A stretch of DNA of 64,000 bases, taken from assembly GCA_015501055.1 (NCBI GenBank), contig JADNYV010000002.1:248001-312000 (forward strand), given 5' to 3'. Below, in pieces: positions 12,293-24,399 of the stretch. The notes under the pieces are model-generated. The model was not told the origin of the DNA. It worked only from the letters and a program-made list of their open reading frames with translations, and did no database searches. The DNA is from Mucidula mucida. Its lineage: Eukaryota; Basidiomycota; Agaricomycetes; Agaricales; Physalacriaceae. Positions within the stretch are counted from its first letter, which is position 1; each line of letters opens with the position of its first letter. Position numbers and translations under genes: made by a program.

Positions 12293-15200
12293 ATGGCCCC
12301 AAAACGACGTACCCGCGCGTCGTCACCCAATAATGGACTCGCCCCAGGTCAGGTTCTCAAGCGAGGCGCCCTTTCTGACAATTCGGCATCGCCTTGGGCA
12401 TGGGTCGGGACAGAGGCCATCGAAGCCTCTCAAATCACATTGGAACACCGTCTCATGTCTTGTGGTCTCTCTCATCGAAATCGGCACCCATTCTGTCACA
12501 ATAAGCTGAAACCAAAATTCAAGGCGAAAGAACCTTTGACTTCTGTGGCCGCAGACGATGTTATCATTATCTCGGACGATGACGAGGAGCCCACTTGCTC
12601 CAAGAAGTCGTGTAAACTGAATCCAAACTGCTTGAACTATCTCAATGTTGATACTTGGGCCAGTCGAGGTCAGCCCTTTCTGCTACTCGCTCTGATTTGT
12701 TTAACGAGATGCAGACAAGGCGAGGGAAGAGTTCTTCAAGGCAATCGATCTTGGAGACGATCTATTAGACATGTCTAGAGAACCTGACCTTCCAGTCGGA
12801 CTGAGGGTTAGTTCATCCCCTCTGTTTCAGCCCAACTTTGACCATCTCTTTCTTCGACATAGAATCTCGGCGCCACATGTTATGCCAACGCCTCTCTACA
12901 GGTATACACGGCATCCGCATTCCAGGCTCTACCTCGCTAATCTACGCGTGTACTAGGTGTGGTATCGTGATGAAACCTTCCGCCGCGCCGTCTATGCATG
13001 CCAACCTCAACCAGGTGCAGAAGAAGCATTCAAGGTCGGTCACATATTGACCGTAAATAGTGGCTGTTGGGTTTATTCTCCAATAGAATTCACCTCTACA
13101 CCAGCTTCAGATCACCTTTGCTGCTCTCCAAGAATGCACACAGAACGCGTTTAACCCAGTAAAGCTTGTTGAGAGCTTGAAACTCAACACAGGTGAACAA
13201 CAAGACGCGCAAGAGTACGACCACCATACTTTCGGACCTCGTTTATTTTTCTGATTAAACGCAAGGTTCTCCAAGCTCTTTTTGAATCATCTCGACCTCG
13301 AATTTAAGAAGCAAAGCTCGCCAGCTCTGGCTGCGTTGGTCGATACACATGTACACATGTCGTCTCTCCCTTCCCCTCACAAAACTTGCTGACCTGGGAT
13401 CAGTTTCAAGGCAAGAAGGTCTACGGCACCATGTGCGATGCCTGCGGATACCAGTCAGAGCGTCCTGATGACTTTCGTGAGATTGAGATCAACTTCAAGG
13501 TGACGTTTTCCTAATAATGTTTCTGCTTTCAATTGATGACATTTGTTCAGAACAATGCAAAACTTGAAGACCGGATAACTGCTTACCTCAAGCCGGAAAA
13601 TTTGAACGGCGATAATCAGTTAGTCTTTTTTCTCTGAGACCACAGGCCTCTTCACCCTCGTTTCCAGATACTTTTGTTCTCGGTGTGATAGCAAGCAGGA
13701 CGCAACACGATACACCAAATTCCAGCACCTTCCGCCAGTCCTCAATTTCTCACTGCTAAGATTCGTCTATGACTTTGACAAGATGGAGCGTAGAAAGTCT
13801 AAGAACGGCATTTCATTTCCTTTGGAGATCGATATGGGACAATTTGTAGGCGATTCAGCCCCAAGGAAGGCAGCACCACAGAATTCGGACGAGCAGAGCA
13901 TATACGAGTTGAGAGGCGTTCTCTTGCACAAAGGTTCTAGCGCATACCATGGTCATTATGAAGCACAGGTTTACGATACCAGGTAACGGCGACCTCTTTC
14001 TAGTCGTCTTTTTGCTGACCTTGCAACAGCAGTAAAACATGGTTCCAGTTCAACGATGAAGAGGTCTCTCGGATCAAGAAGCTCGGTAAGCCACCGGTAG
14101 AGACAGAGATCATAGATCTAGCCACCGATGGGTTCGTGCATTTTCTCTCGACTTTTCCCGTCTGATATACGTGCAGGGAGTCGCGACCGCGCCCTAAGAA
14201 AACCGGCAAGCGTCGGAGAGTAGACGACAGCGATGATGAATTAACCAGGTAATATTGTATATTCATAAATCTATGTGTCGAACTAACAGGCAGTGATGTC
14301 AGGACGCCCAAATCCTCTCCAAAACCCAAACTGCTCATCAAGTTTGTGAAGCCGCCTCCAATAGATTACTGTTGACCCTGCTACTATAGCGAAGTGTCCT
14401 CAAAAGACGCTTATATGTTGATCTACACGAAGAGAACTGCGTCTGATGCGGTACCTCCGGATGAGATCTCACCCCCGCCACATGTCATGGAAGTTGTCAA
14501 AGAGCTTAACTCTCAGTTCGAGCAAGCCTGTGAAGAGTTCGAGAACAAGTGAGTGTGTTCCTCGGCGTTCGACGCTGACAATTTCTCATCCCAAGCAGGC
14601 AGAAAGTCGCTGAAATGCATCTATGGGAGAAACGGAGAACAGTCATTGACATTTACCGGTCGTGGTCGGTTGAATCGACCAAGGAGGTGGATTAAATTGT
14701 GCTTTTCTTAGTGATGTCTTCTGAAACGTTCTAGGACGCTGCAATTGTCTCGCGTCGCTCATTAGACGAGTGGCTTACAAAGGGCGCCTTAAAGGATGCT
14801 GCGGACACGTTCCCGAACAAGCTCAAGCCTGATCAAGACGCTGCTTCCGAGACCTTGCTGTCAGTCGAGGACATTGTCTGTGAACATGGACTGTTGAACC
14901 CCGACAAAACATCAGATATGAAGCGCATTAAGAAGGTCAGTCGTCCGTTGAGAGGTTGTGATGTTCTTCATTGTCATCCTTGCAGCGCGCATTCCAACGA
15001 ATCACTTCAGAGACTAATTGCCGATTTGAGAACGAGTTTACACCCGACGACGTTTGCGCGAAATGCGTCGAAGCAATCTTCCATGGTTCGCCTCCCTTGT
15101 CTTTTACAGGGTAGCGTGACAACCTTTTTTTTCGCAGAGCAAATGTATGACATACGGCATCCCCAGGAGGTGAATAGATTCGACTCTTTCATGGGTGAAG

Positions 15201-16755
15201 ACCCCACGCGCTGCGGGTACTGGATTTCAAAGACGTGGTTAAAAGGTCTGTCTTGTTTCTACTTTAAGTAACGTTCTATTCTGAGGTTCCGCCAGATTGG
15301 AAACTTGCGAAACCCAAGATGCATGTATGGTCTAAAGGTGATCCTTCGCCAAGCACTGCTGAATACGATCGCCACGTTCGTTGTGAACACGGTGAATTGA
15401 CTCTGAATGCTTTCACTCGGCGGTTATACCGGTCGAGGTGAGCATAAATTCTCCCGAGAAATGATAGGTATTAACAAAACTACCTAGGCCTGTGAAGTTC
15501 TCACAGAGCTGTTTCCCGACTGGCTGCCATTCTCGTCCGAATCCCAAACCTGCGAAGTTTGCAGCACAATCGTCAAATTCTCGAAGGAAGACAGAATGGA
15601 ATTTCGCAAGAAAGCAGAGAACGAAAAGGCTCGTATTTTGTAATAATGTTTCCCTGTATCATAACCTCGTGTTTATTAGGCCATATTAAAACACCTAATC
15701 AGTGGTTCTGCAACCGAACTCGAGGCACCCGAATATGCTTTTGTCCCTATCATTTTCCTGAAGGCATGGAGACTATGGCTGACCAGCCCCACGAACGCCG
15801 AACGACCAACCAAAGTCGACAATGCACCATTCATCTGTGAACACGGTCATCTGGTGTTCGATCCCAATCGTGGCGTTGACTGGGAATTTTCGCATTCCCT
15901 GGTAGCCTTGAGCGATTGGAAGGATCTCGAGACCTTGTACGCTGCTCATCCTCCATACATCTCTTTTTTGCCGTGCTGACCGATTTAGCTATACCGCAGG
16001 CCCCTTGATTTCCGTCCGGAAAGAAGTGGATGGTGAATTCGTTCATGAGATTCCGGTTTGCGGAAGCTGTCGTCGAAAACGGTAAGGCTACACATGGCCA
16101 GTCCGATGGTGCGTCTGAACATCTTACAGCAAGCTCGATTGGGACGAGGCCGGAATATTTGTCTGCATTGGCGGCAAGAACGGCAAAGTATCAAATAGTA
16201 TCCCGGAGTCAACATCTCGTAAGAACGGCGCCCGCCAATCCAAACGACTCCGTCAAGTAAAGGAGCAAGGCGAACGGAGGCAATTCACTGTAACCAAGAA
16301 AACGACGTTGATGGAAATTAAGATGATGGTGAATCGCTTTGGGAATGCATACGTGAAGGCTCAGGCTCACCGTTGTGTAGATCGACAAGGAGTTTAACAT
16401 ATCGCCGATATTCCAACGACTGTATCACGAGGGAAGAGAGCTGACGGACAACAAAGCAACCGTCTCATCGTTGGACATCTTGAAAGAGGACATTATCGAA
16501 TTGCGTGAGGAGAAAGAGATCCTGGAGATTTCCGACACCGATGACGGGCCGGATGCCAAGAAGCGTCGGAAGGACGAGGAGAAAGGATTTGGTGGCACAT
16601 TACTCAGCGGCTGCGTGGAACGCTCACATTCTCGGGAGAACACCGAGAATGCTGAGTCCGACGAGACGCTCCCGAGTAGTAAGCCTTGCAGCGCGTGCAC
16701 TTTTGCAAACGAAGCTGACGCCACCTTTTGTGCTATATGTGATACACAACTTTAA
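12293..16755 (+). CDS. USP48-like ubiquitin carboxyl-terminal hydrolase with UBL and zinc finger
   Basis: Cysteine deubiquitinase of the USP/UBP family, closest in layout to USP48. After a basic N-terminus come a SUMO-interaction-like motif VIIISDDDEE (about residues 90-99) and a Cys-rich CKLNPNCLNYL. The USP core has the Cys box NLGATCYANASLQ, then EQQDAQEFSKLFLNHLDLEF, zinc-site MCDACGYQSERPDDF, FCSRCDSKQ, and the His box SSAYHGHYEAQVYD with WFQFNDEEV. Downstream are DUSP-like CEHG blocks (CEHGLLNPD, CEHGELTLNAF, CEHGHLVFDPNRG), a ubiquitin-like segment FNISPIFQRLYHEGREL, a second acidic patch EILEISDTDDGP, and a terminal RanBP2-type zinc finger CSACTFANEADATFCAIC. About 20 exons. Near 15488 and 15640 the conserved frame needs one extra base at each splice to continue, so those junctions are uncertain. 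Confidence 0.85.
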
Positions 16756-16937
16756 TACGCCTAATTTACAACAATGTACACTGCATGGATATGATCTGGC
16801 ATATCTGGTCTATGAATCTTTTGATGTGGACATACGTCAAGAGTCCCACTATAACCCAAACAGATTTCGACAGCAACTATAACACAAGACCCAAAGGAAT
16901 GAAAAAAAGAGATGTTCCCATATATACCCAAATAATA

Positions 16938-19900
16938 TCAGATGAGCGGCGGAAATACACCGACTGGTCCTGAAGAATGCATCTGCTCCCGCGAATGTAC
17001 AAGTACTTCCTTGGTGGCAATCATAACCTCCACCTCGCTCGTCGAGGGCGCGGTGTTTTTGACGACATGGGCAAGAGCACCCTGCACTCCTGCCGACATT
17101 TGGTTCACATCCGCCTGCTGGATGGCCTCGGCATCCGTCGGAATTCGACCGGTAAATCTTGACATTGGTGCGACAACAGTCTGAGCTGCCTGTACGACGA
17201 CGTCCTGGACAGCTTGAGCAAGCCGCTGTGTATCCATCGGTGTGTTGCCATTCAACGCTTTGTCGTAGGCGCTAATCGTCTGCTGGATGACTTGTTGTTG
17301 CTTGGAAAGGTCACCAAGGTCATGTTGCTGTGACGGGAGATACGAGCACTTGACGTGCGTAGTCTGGTCGGCAACTCGTTGAGCAACATTATGCAAGACA
17401 GTGGATACGCGAGCAGGTCCTGATTCTTCCACTTGTAGAGGAGGAGGTCGATGGACGACTCTACAAAGCGTTATGAGATACAACTGAAACATGATTCATT
17501 GCGACGTGTACCTTCGAGAAGGCAGCTCTGTCAAGTCAGCAGAACTTGTAGATCGACTAAAACTGCTGTTCGAATCTATCGAGGAGACTGGAGCAATGTT
17601 GATCGTAAACGTATGCGACAGGTGTCGCTCTTGTCCGTCCAGCGTAAACTATCGAATTCAGGTCAATGCAACGCAAATATTAGTGAAGCAAAACGTACAG
17701 CAGCGTTAACCGTGATCTCACAGCTTTGCGCATCGTTCGGAGGCGAACCTGAGAGCACGTTATTTTCCCAACTCAACCACGAAGGGAGGTAAGGCGAGCT
17801 AAAGGTGATAGGAATATTTTGCCACGACGCTTGTGGATCCCAAACACGTGGTGCCCACTTCCAAGTGAGACCACAATACGCAACACTGGGAGGATTCCCC
17901 GCGAGTTTTCGATAAAAGGGACGGAATTCCCATTTGCTGTCTCCAATCTTTTTGGCTTCCACATTCCAGATATGGTTTCCCTTCGACTTCGCTTTTTTGC
18001 CATCCTCGTTGAAACGCAAAATGTGCGGTTGCTTCCAAAGGTAGTTCCGTACCTTGAGAAAATGAGACAGAGCGAGTCGTCGCAAGATGACAAACCCACC
18101 TTTTTCATCGGTATTTTCTCCTCCGGGAATCCATGGCGTGCAAGCTGGGTCCAATAATTTCAGTATCGGGAAGAACACGAGACATGCGAGACCAACCTCA
18201 TCCAGGAAAGCGTTCGTAAAGGCCTGAATGCGGAACTTGAATGGACGGAAATCAGGCGATTCATCTAGCCGTTGCATTTTCTTTGCCATCAGCGTTTGAT
18301 GGATCGCCTCACCCTTTGTGTCTGTCGCTTCGACTGTGCCACATAATCAGGACTGAACTGCAGATTTCAGGAGCGTTACGTACGATTCGAGCAGATCCGG
18401 TTCAGGAATTGGAAGAAGATGCGGTCAACATCCGCCCGGTACTCTTGAGGGACATCTGATGAGGAAGTCGAAGACGATGTTGGGTGATCCATTCCATACT
18501 GTTAAGAGTAAATCACTTTACATCATTCTGACTAGAAACGACTCACAGAATGACCGGAAGCTGGAGGACTTTCGTCATCGCCTTCGTCATCGTCACTATC
18601 TTCACAGTCGCCCGGATGGGCAGCGAGAACACTCTGAGAACGTGTACGTCTCAACTTCGCCGACGTGTCCTTCGAGTTCGTAGGTGGAGCATTGGCATTC
18701 CAGGCGTCCTGAGGATGTGCAGCTGGCGTCGGGTACGATTTGGAATGATCCATCGCGGAGAAAGGCGTTCCAAATGTAGAGTTGATAGAGCCGGAGCGTG
18801 ACATTCGGCCGATTGGTGCACCGTTGACAGCGCTAGGATACATGGGTGGCAAGCGAGCAAAGTGAGGATCATTCGCTGGAATCCCGTTTGTGGATAGGGA
18901 ATGTGAGTGCGACTGTCGGGTCGGAATAATACCCTCAGACCAGAATGAGCGATGTGGTGGCAACGAAGGAGGCAATACAGAGTTCAGCATCGCTTCAGCA
19001 GCACCCGAATATCCATTACTGTAGGTCGGCGAGATATGTGCTGTCCCATTGAAGGGATACGTGGGCGAATGAGGTCGCGATGGAGGCGGCGATTGCGGTA
19101 GAACAGGATGTGAAGAAGAAACTGGAAATAGAGGAACGTTGTCCTGAGGTTCGGCCTTGAGGCTTTTGAGAGGCCGTTCCTCTTCCAGCGTCGAAAGACA
19201 TCTCTTCCTTCGCTCGTCTGCTGACGTCAGGAACGTTATTCCTTGGTCTCCCGGGTGCGAAAAATAATCCTGTTGGCCTTCATCAAACGGAGTGACACGT
19301 GGTGAACCATCGTTCAGGGTGAACTTGGAAATGAGGTCCGAACATATGATACTTTACTTCTCAGGTCCTCCAACAGCGAACTGGCACGGCGTACTTGTGA
19401 CATACGGCATGCTTGATTAGCAGACTCTGCAGTCTGTGCAATCCTAAATGGGATAATTTCATCAGAGCCAGCGAGGAAGCCTAGTCGGGGGGAGACTTAC
19501 TCTCTCAGTATAGCACCGCCGGCCACTAACGGGTTTTCGCCGGGAGGAAGACCTGACTCGCCTGCTGCGGGAAACGCATCGCCAATTTGCGGATGAATCG
19601 GAGCGCGTGGTGAATCGCCGACATAGGAACCAACGGTGTTGGCGCGACTTCTAGCGGGAGTGGTCACGGGCTTGAGTGCTGACTGCAGTGAGGACGTCGA
19701 TCCTACATAGGGCAATGCGACACCGTGGTGATGTGCAGAGGGCATTTGTGACTCGGGGGAAGGGTGGGCGGATACCTGAGACGCGATGGGTTCGACAGCC
19801 ATGTCGTTTTCAAAGGGTGCAGGAGGAGGATACGACGGAAACTCGGGAATAGAGCTCGTCGGATGGATGACAGCTACAGGATCGATAGTATCCGCTGGAT

Positions 19901-20138
19901 CCAGATAGCTAGGCGAAGTAAGATTAGGCTGATTGGACGCCAACACGTGCATTGAGGTGATTGTGCCATTTAGATGGTCGGGCTTGCTGGAGAACATCTG
20001 GGGCGGGTCGGACAAAAGATGAGAGGGAGGGGTGTGGCCGTTGGAAGGGACTAGAGTTGGAGGCACAAAGTCGGTAGGAGGCTCGGGCTCTAATGAGATG
20101 GAAGTGTCCATGTCAAATAGCGGACTGATAGAGCCCAT
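16938..20138 (-). CDS. Conserved basidiomycete protein with cadherin-like (He_PIG/CADG) module, function unknown
   Basis: I do not recognise a characterised homologue. Start MGSISPLFDMDTSISLEPEP at 20138, stop at 16938; about ten exons and roughly 750-800 residues. The first ~450 residues are low-complexity Pro/Ser/His-rich with acidic SDDDEGDDESPP. The conserved core begins QRLDESPDFRPFKFRIQAFT, continues NGNHIWNVEAKKIG-like sequence and PSVAYCGLTWKWAPRVWDPQ, then a putative Ig/cadherin-like strand pattern (LPSWLSWENNVLSGSPPNDA, SCEITVNAA, SHTFTINIAPV), which resembles He_PIG/CADG domains. The C-terminal ~170 residues are Gln/Val-rich and helical. There is no signal peptide or membrane helix, so the fold would be intracellular, which is unusual for this module. 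A regulatory or scaffold role is speculation. Confidence 0.6.
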
Positions 20139-20905
20139 GTATGCCCCGAAAGGGTATTGGGGGACGGCCAGCTAAACGAGAACGACGTATGGCGTCGCAG
20201 GAAGAGGTCGCCAAACGGTAGCGACGCACGACCGGAACACAAGTATTTGTAGGTGACCACGCGAGAGAGTCGATCAAAGTATCCTTCAAAGAAAGATGGA
20301 CGGGGACCGTGGCGTCGCAAGTCACGTCAAGGAATGAATGTAGAGAATGATGTTGGATGGTCCGGGAACGTTGCACACGCTGTTGTATGCAGTGGCGGCT
20401 ACTGGGCTGGGCGGCTGACTGTGTCGTAAGTCGTGCGCAATGTCGAGCTCAACGGATGGTAGATGGTGGTCAGAGAAAAGAAACAGTGGAAACGGTCGTA
20501 AATCGTGAAACGGCAAGAGAGTGTAATGGGAGAGTAGAAAGCGTCGGAGCCTAATGACAAGGGTATTGTGACGCAGTGACGTGCGTGACACGGTAAATGA
20601 GGATGACAATCGATTGAACGTCCGTTTGTGGCCAACTCAAACTCGCAAGCATAATCCCACCCTATTGCAAATGAACTACATACCGTCACATACGCCGATG
20701 CACGGCCTCAACACGCCCGAACAAACCACTAAATATGTGATATGGAAGAACGCTTTGCTTGGGGTCGCGGACTTTGGATTTCATCACGCCTCAATTGTTC
20801 ACGGTAAAACGAGCACGCTTTTCGGTCATTTCATCACCTTCTCGAATGATCCAATGAAAATCAATACAAGATACAATACGGGACGCGCTAGTCCATTAGC
20901 GGTGT
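20139..20905. other. Promoter/5' region of the cadherin-like protein gene; no gene seen
   Basis: About 770 bp between the LUC7 stop codon and the start of the upstream minus-strand gene. It is pyrimidine-rich on the minus strand (around 20400-20600), which fits a long 5' leader. Open frames on both strands lack family signatures and splice logic, so I annotate none. Confidence 0.4.
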
Positions 20906-22191
20906 TCACTCATATCCACCACGCCTTCGCGGACTCCGGGATCGACGTCGGCGGTCGCTGTGCTGCGTTAGACTGTGTGTGAAAAATGACATGAACACTT
21001 ACTCGTAACGCGATGAATGCCGGTCGCCATATCCTCGATCGCGGTCGCGGTCACGGTAATCCTCACCACGAGAAGAGCGATAGTCTCCACCCGAGCGTCC
21101 AGGCGGCCCCGCTGACGCACCGTTGCAGAGCCAGACATGGCAGGAGCTGCCGCCTTTCGCTTCTCCCTCTCCTCCCGGAACTTGGCTAGCATGTTTCGCA
21201 GTTCGTGATATCCAAGATGCATCTAACAGTGGCAGTTAATATCTCACAACGGCGATGAAAAGGAGAGTGTACTCACTTTACCACCAAAGTGGTCGGCGAG
21301 TCGTCTATCAGAGTCCAACACTGACAGGTATGCACCGCAGACATCACAGACACGCAGTTTCTGGTGACCAGAAGCACCGGAAGTGTCTGTCAGTTGCTGT
21401 AGCTCGCGCTGTGAAAGAGGCAGTCAATACAGAGTCGGTAGAAAGCACAACAGAGCCTCACCTCCTTCTCGCCCTTCTCACTTTTCAAAGCTTCTATCGC
21501 TTGCATCTCCTTCATCGATTCTTCAACCTTGCCTTCGTCACCTACGCATCCATACTATGAGTGATAGAACATCATCGAAATGGGACACTAACCAAGGGAC
21601 TCGATTTTTTCAGTTCCGCCTTGTATAGCGAGTTCAATCTCAGCTATTTCTTTCATCTTTGGGAGCAGTTAGTGATATGCAAAGACAGATAACAATGACA
21701 GGTACCAAGTTTGTAGTCTTCGCGTTTTCTTCGGGGGTCTTCTCTAACCGCCTGTGAGCAGCACGAATACGTCGGTCACATTCGTCCACAAAGGTGAAGA
21801 TGTTGGTCTCGTATTCCATTTGGAATCGGTTGAATACGGGGTCGGTGGGATTGGCCTCTTTCGCGGCATTGTACTCAGTCTTGAGGCGTTCAGTGTGTGA
21901 TTTCGGACACGCGCCAAGGTCCATTTTCTGGTGCCGATACAGTCAGGATACCTGCAAGTATGAACGGGAATTGAGCGCGCGTATTACCGTGTTGGTGAAA
22001 AGGGTGTGAGGACAGGTCCCACAGAGGAAATTCCTGCAGACTTTGTCATCGGACCAAACGAGGTTGGCGTTTGCGACGCCCATTGCTTCTGGCCCCATCA
22101 TTTGCTGCAAACAACATGTTGGAAGCTTTGCCAGTTCATAGAGATAACGCACCTCTAAGAGCTTTCGCTGCATCTCGGCTAGTCGACCCAT
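20906..22191 (-). CDS. LUC7: U1 snRNP-associated splicing factor LUC7
   Basis: LUC7-family component of the U1 snRNP involved in 5' splice-site selection. Start MGRLAEMQRKLLEQMMGPEA at 22191. First zinc finger: CRNFLCGTCPHTLF with DLGACPKSH (CCCH). A long helix follows (YETNIFTFVDECDRRIRAAH), then a second finger CDVCGAYLSVLDSDRRLADH with MHLGYHELR. The tail is RD/RS-rich and ends RRRRSRSPRRRGGYE with a stop at 20906-20908, reached by a 45-nt intron beginning GTAAGT near 21001. Between the second finger and the tail the frame changes near 21120: either a 59-nt intron (GTGCGT to GGTGAG) is removed, or one base is missing and the sequence reads on as PPGRSGGDYRSSRGEDYRD. Seven or so exons. Confidence 0.9.
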
Positions 22192-22466
22192 TGTTGGAAT
22201 ATTTAATATGCCCTCAGTATGATTATGGCGGAAGGAAGGCAGTGGTCTGTTGATCGACACCTTCAGACCCAAACAGTACGACGTTCAAATTCGTTCAATT
22301 CTCTACAACTGAAGCCTGGCAACTGTACAATACACTCGAGGACTGGTATGGTAAATTAAAAAAACAACGCGATAGTAAGCATGCATGGGTAATGGGAAAT
22401 GTTGATGAGATGAACCTGCTATGAAACATGAAGATAAAACTGCAAAATATGGTAATGCGAACGAGT

Positions 22467-24243
22467 TCAAACTGATGACACTGGTGCTTGGCCACGGCCG
22501 CGTCCGCGACCCCATCCTCGGCCCCGCCCTCTTCCTCGTCCGCGCTGAGAAGGCGGTGTTTGTGCAGTCTCTGTAGCATCATCTGCCGGGATGCCAGACT
22601 GTGGACGTCGATGTTTAGACCTGGTCGGCTTCTTGCGGTGAGCATTCTCCTGAGGTGTAGATACGCTCTCGTGATCCTCCTGCTCGCTCACTATCGGTGT
22701 AGATGGAGGTGTAAAGCCGCCATATTGAGCCACAAGAGCTACAATATCTCTGAAGCGTTCCAGTTGTTCTTTATTTTGTTGATTGGCATGCTGCATCATG
22801 ACGGTCCGACCTTCCGCAGATGTGATCCACGTCCACGACGCGCTGATGACTTTGCTAGAAACGAGAGACTTGTCAAGAATCATCCAGACGAGCTCGGGCT
22901 CGTAAGAAAGAATGGCAAGCGACAGCAAGGTGGTAGACTCTGGCGCACGATAGACGTCTTTGAAGTCTTCCTCCTTTGGGTCATGGTTATCGAAGAAGTA
23001 CTTGACAAGCTCGATGTTGCCTAGCTGAAGAGCGACGTGGAAAGGCGTCAAACCATCCAGATTCCGTGCTTCTTCCGAATTGGCATCTAGCGGGATACGA
23101 GGTCAGAAGACGACGGTACACAGGACAAGTTACCCACTATGTGATTGAAGCCATTCCACTAGCTCCAAATTACCATGTTTGACCGCGATATGGACCAGAG
23201 TTTCCTTGGGATCTTTGGGCATCTTTGGTACAAATTCGTCGCACCCAGGATTCACTTCGCCGCCAGTAGCATCGACACCATCTTCCCATATGCTCTGCTT
23301 AACCTTATCGAATTGGCCTGCGCGGGCGGCTGCAAATACGGACGACCGAAGGGTCTGCACCTTCTTCCGTGCATTGAGAATCGTGGCTTCTGCACCCTTC
23401 CGCTCGTTCTCTGCCTGCGTCTTCTTGGCTTTGATAGCGTCCAGCCTTCGTTGTTCAGCTTGTTGGCGGTCTTTATGGCATATAAGATTGTGACCTTGAT
23501 CAAATAACAAATAGACATACCTCGTTCGCGTTCCTCTTCCTTGCGTTTCTTACGTGCCTCAGACTCTTCCTTGCGGCGTCGTTCCGCAGCTTGTTGTTCT
23601 TCCCTCGACCGCCGGAGACGAGCTTGGTATTGCTCAGGCGTTTCGCCAGGGACCTCGTGGGTACGGTGATAAGATCTCCTTCCTATAGTACATTGGAAAC
23701 CATGAGTCTAATGCGCAATCGGCCGTGCTACATGAATCACTCGCCTGGATATGTCCTGCTGTGACTTCTGCGGAACAGCTCCTCGAAAAGGAACCTGTAA
23801 GATAGTGGTGAGACTAAGATCAATCATGGAGGCAAAGCGCGTATACATGTAAAAGTCCATTCTCTCGTAAGCGTAGAACTCATTATCAGAGTCAGAGTCC
23901 TCGTCGCGCCAGAAACCGGTATCACGGGCAGTATCTGGATCAAGATGTTCGAGAAGATTGTATATGCGTCTCCCACCCTTTGGAACTCAGTGGTAGCGTC
24001 AGGATTGTTTGGGTTCTTGTCCGGGTGAGTGCGTAGAGCGATCTAGATGCAAGAGTTATCGTCAAGTTGACAAAAGTGAGGCTACTTGCCTTCTTGTATG
24101 TACTCTTTATGAGGTCCAAGGAGGCGTCCTATTCAAGTGCATATTCGTTACTTGCAGTCCAGTTGTCCCGCGACAATGCTACGTACCTGGTCCAGACCAA
24201 GGATTCTGTATGCATCGGCAACAGACGGGTGAACTGGTGGCAT
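22467..24243 (-). CDS. J-domain protein with ankyrin repeats and RG-rich tail
   Basis: Putative Hsp70 co-chaperone with added protein-binding repeats. Start MPPVHPSVADAYRILGLDQD at 24243. The J domain contains the diagnostic HPD in ALRTHPDKNPNNPDATTEFQ and then VGDAYTIL. A long charged coiled segment follows (RSREEQQAAERRRKEESEAR), then about three ankyrin repeats (FAAARAGQFDKVKQSIWEDG, ETLVHIAVKHGNLELVEWLQ, LTPFHVALQLGNIELVKYFF). The C-terminus is RG-rich (RGRGRGRGRGWGRGRG), ending PVSSV at 22467. One intron inside the J domain uses a GC donor (GCAAGT, from 24089). About eight exons. The start codon is 156 bp from that of the BCS1-like gene, head to head. Substrate or location cannot be told from the sequence. 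Confidence 0.78.
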
Positions 24244-24399
24244 CGCGTCCCAAATACGCCCAGGGTGATGAAAGAAAAAAGAGGGCCTAAAAAAGGAAAT
24301 ACAGGACACTTTGTCACCTGCTCCTTCCAGACGGCTCGGTTGCTGAGAATCAGTTCAAGAACCACTGAACGGTCTCCTGAAACTATTGTTACTAGCTTT

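Noticed and set aside
20581..20982. Plus-strand frame of 133 codons opposite the LUC7 3' end.
   Set aside because: Antisense to the conserved LUC7 RS tail, without any family signature; a shadow.
22480..22545. GC-rich repeat that might be a microsatellite or regulatory CpG tract.
   Set aside because: It encodes the RG repeats at the C-terminus of the J-domain/ankyrin protein and is explained by coding.
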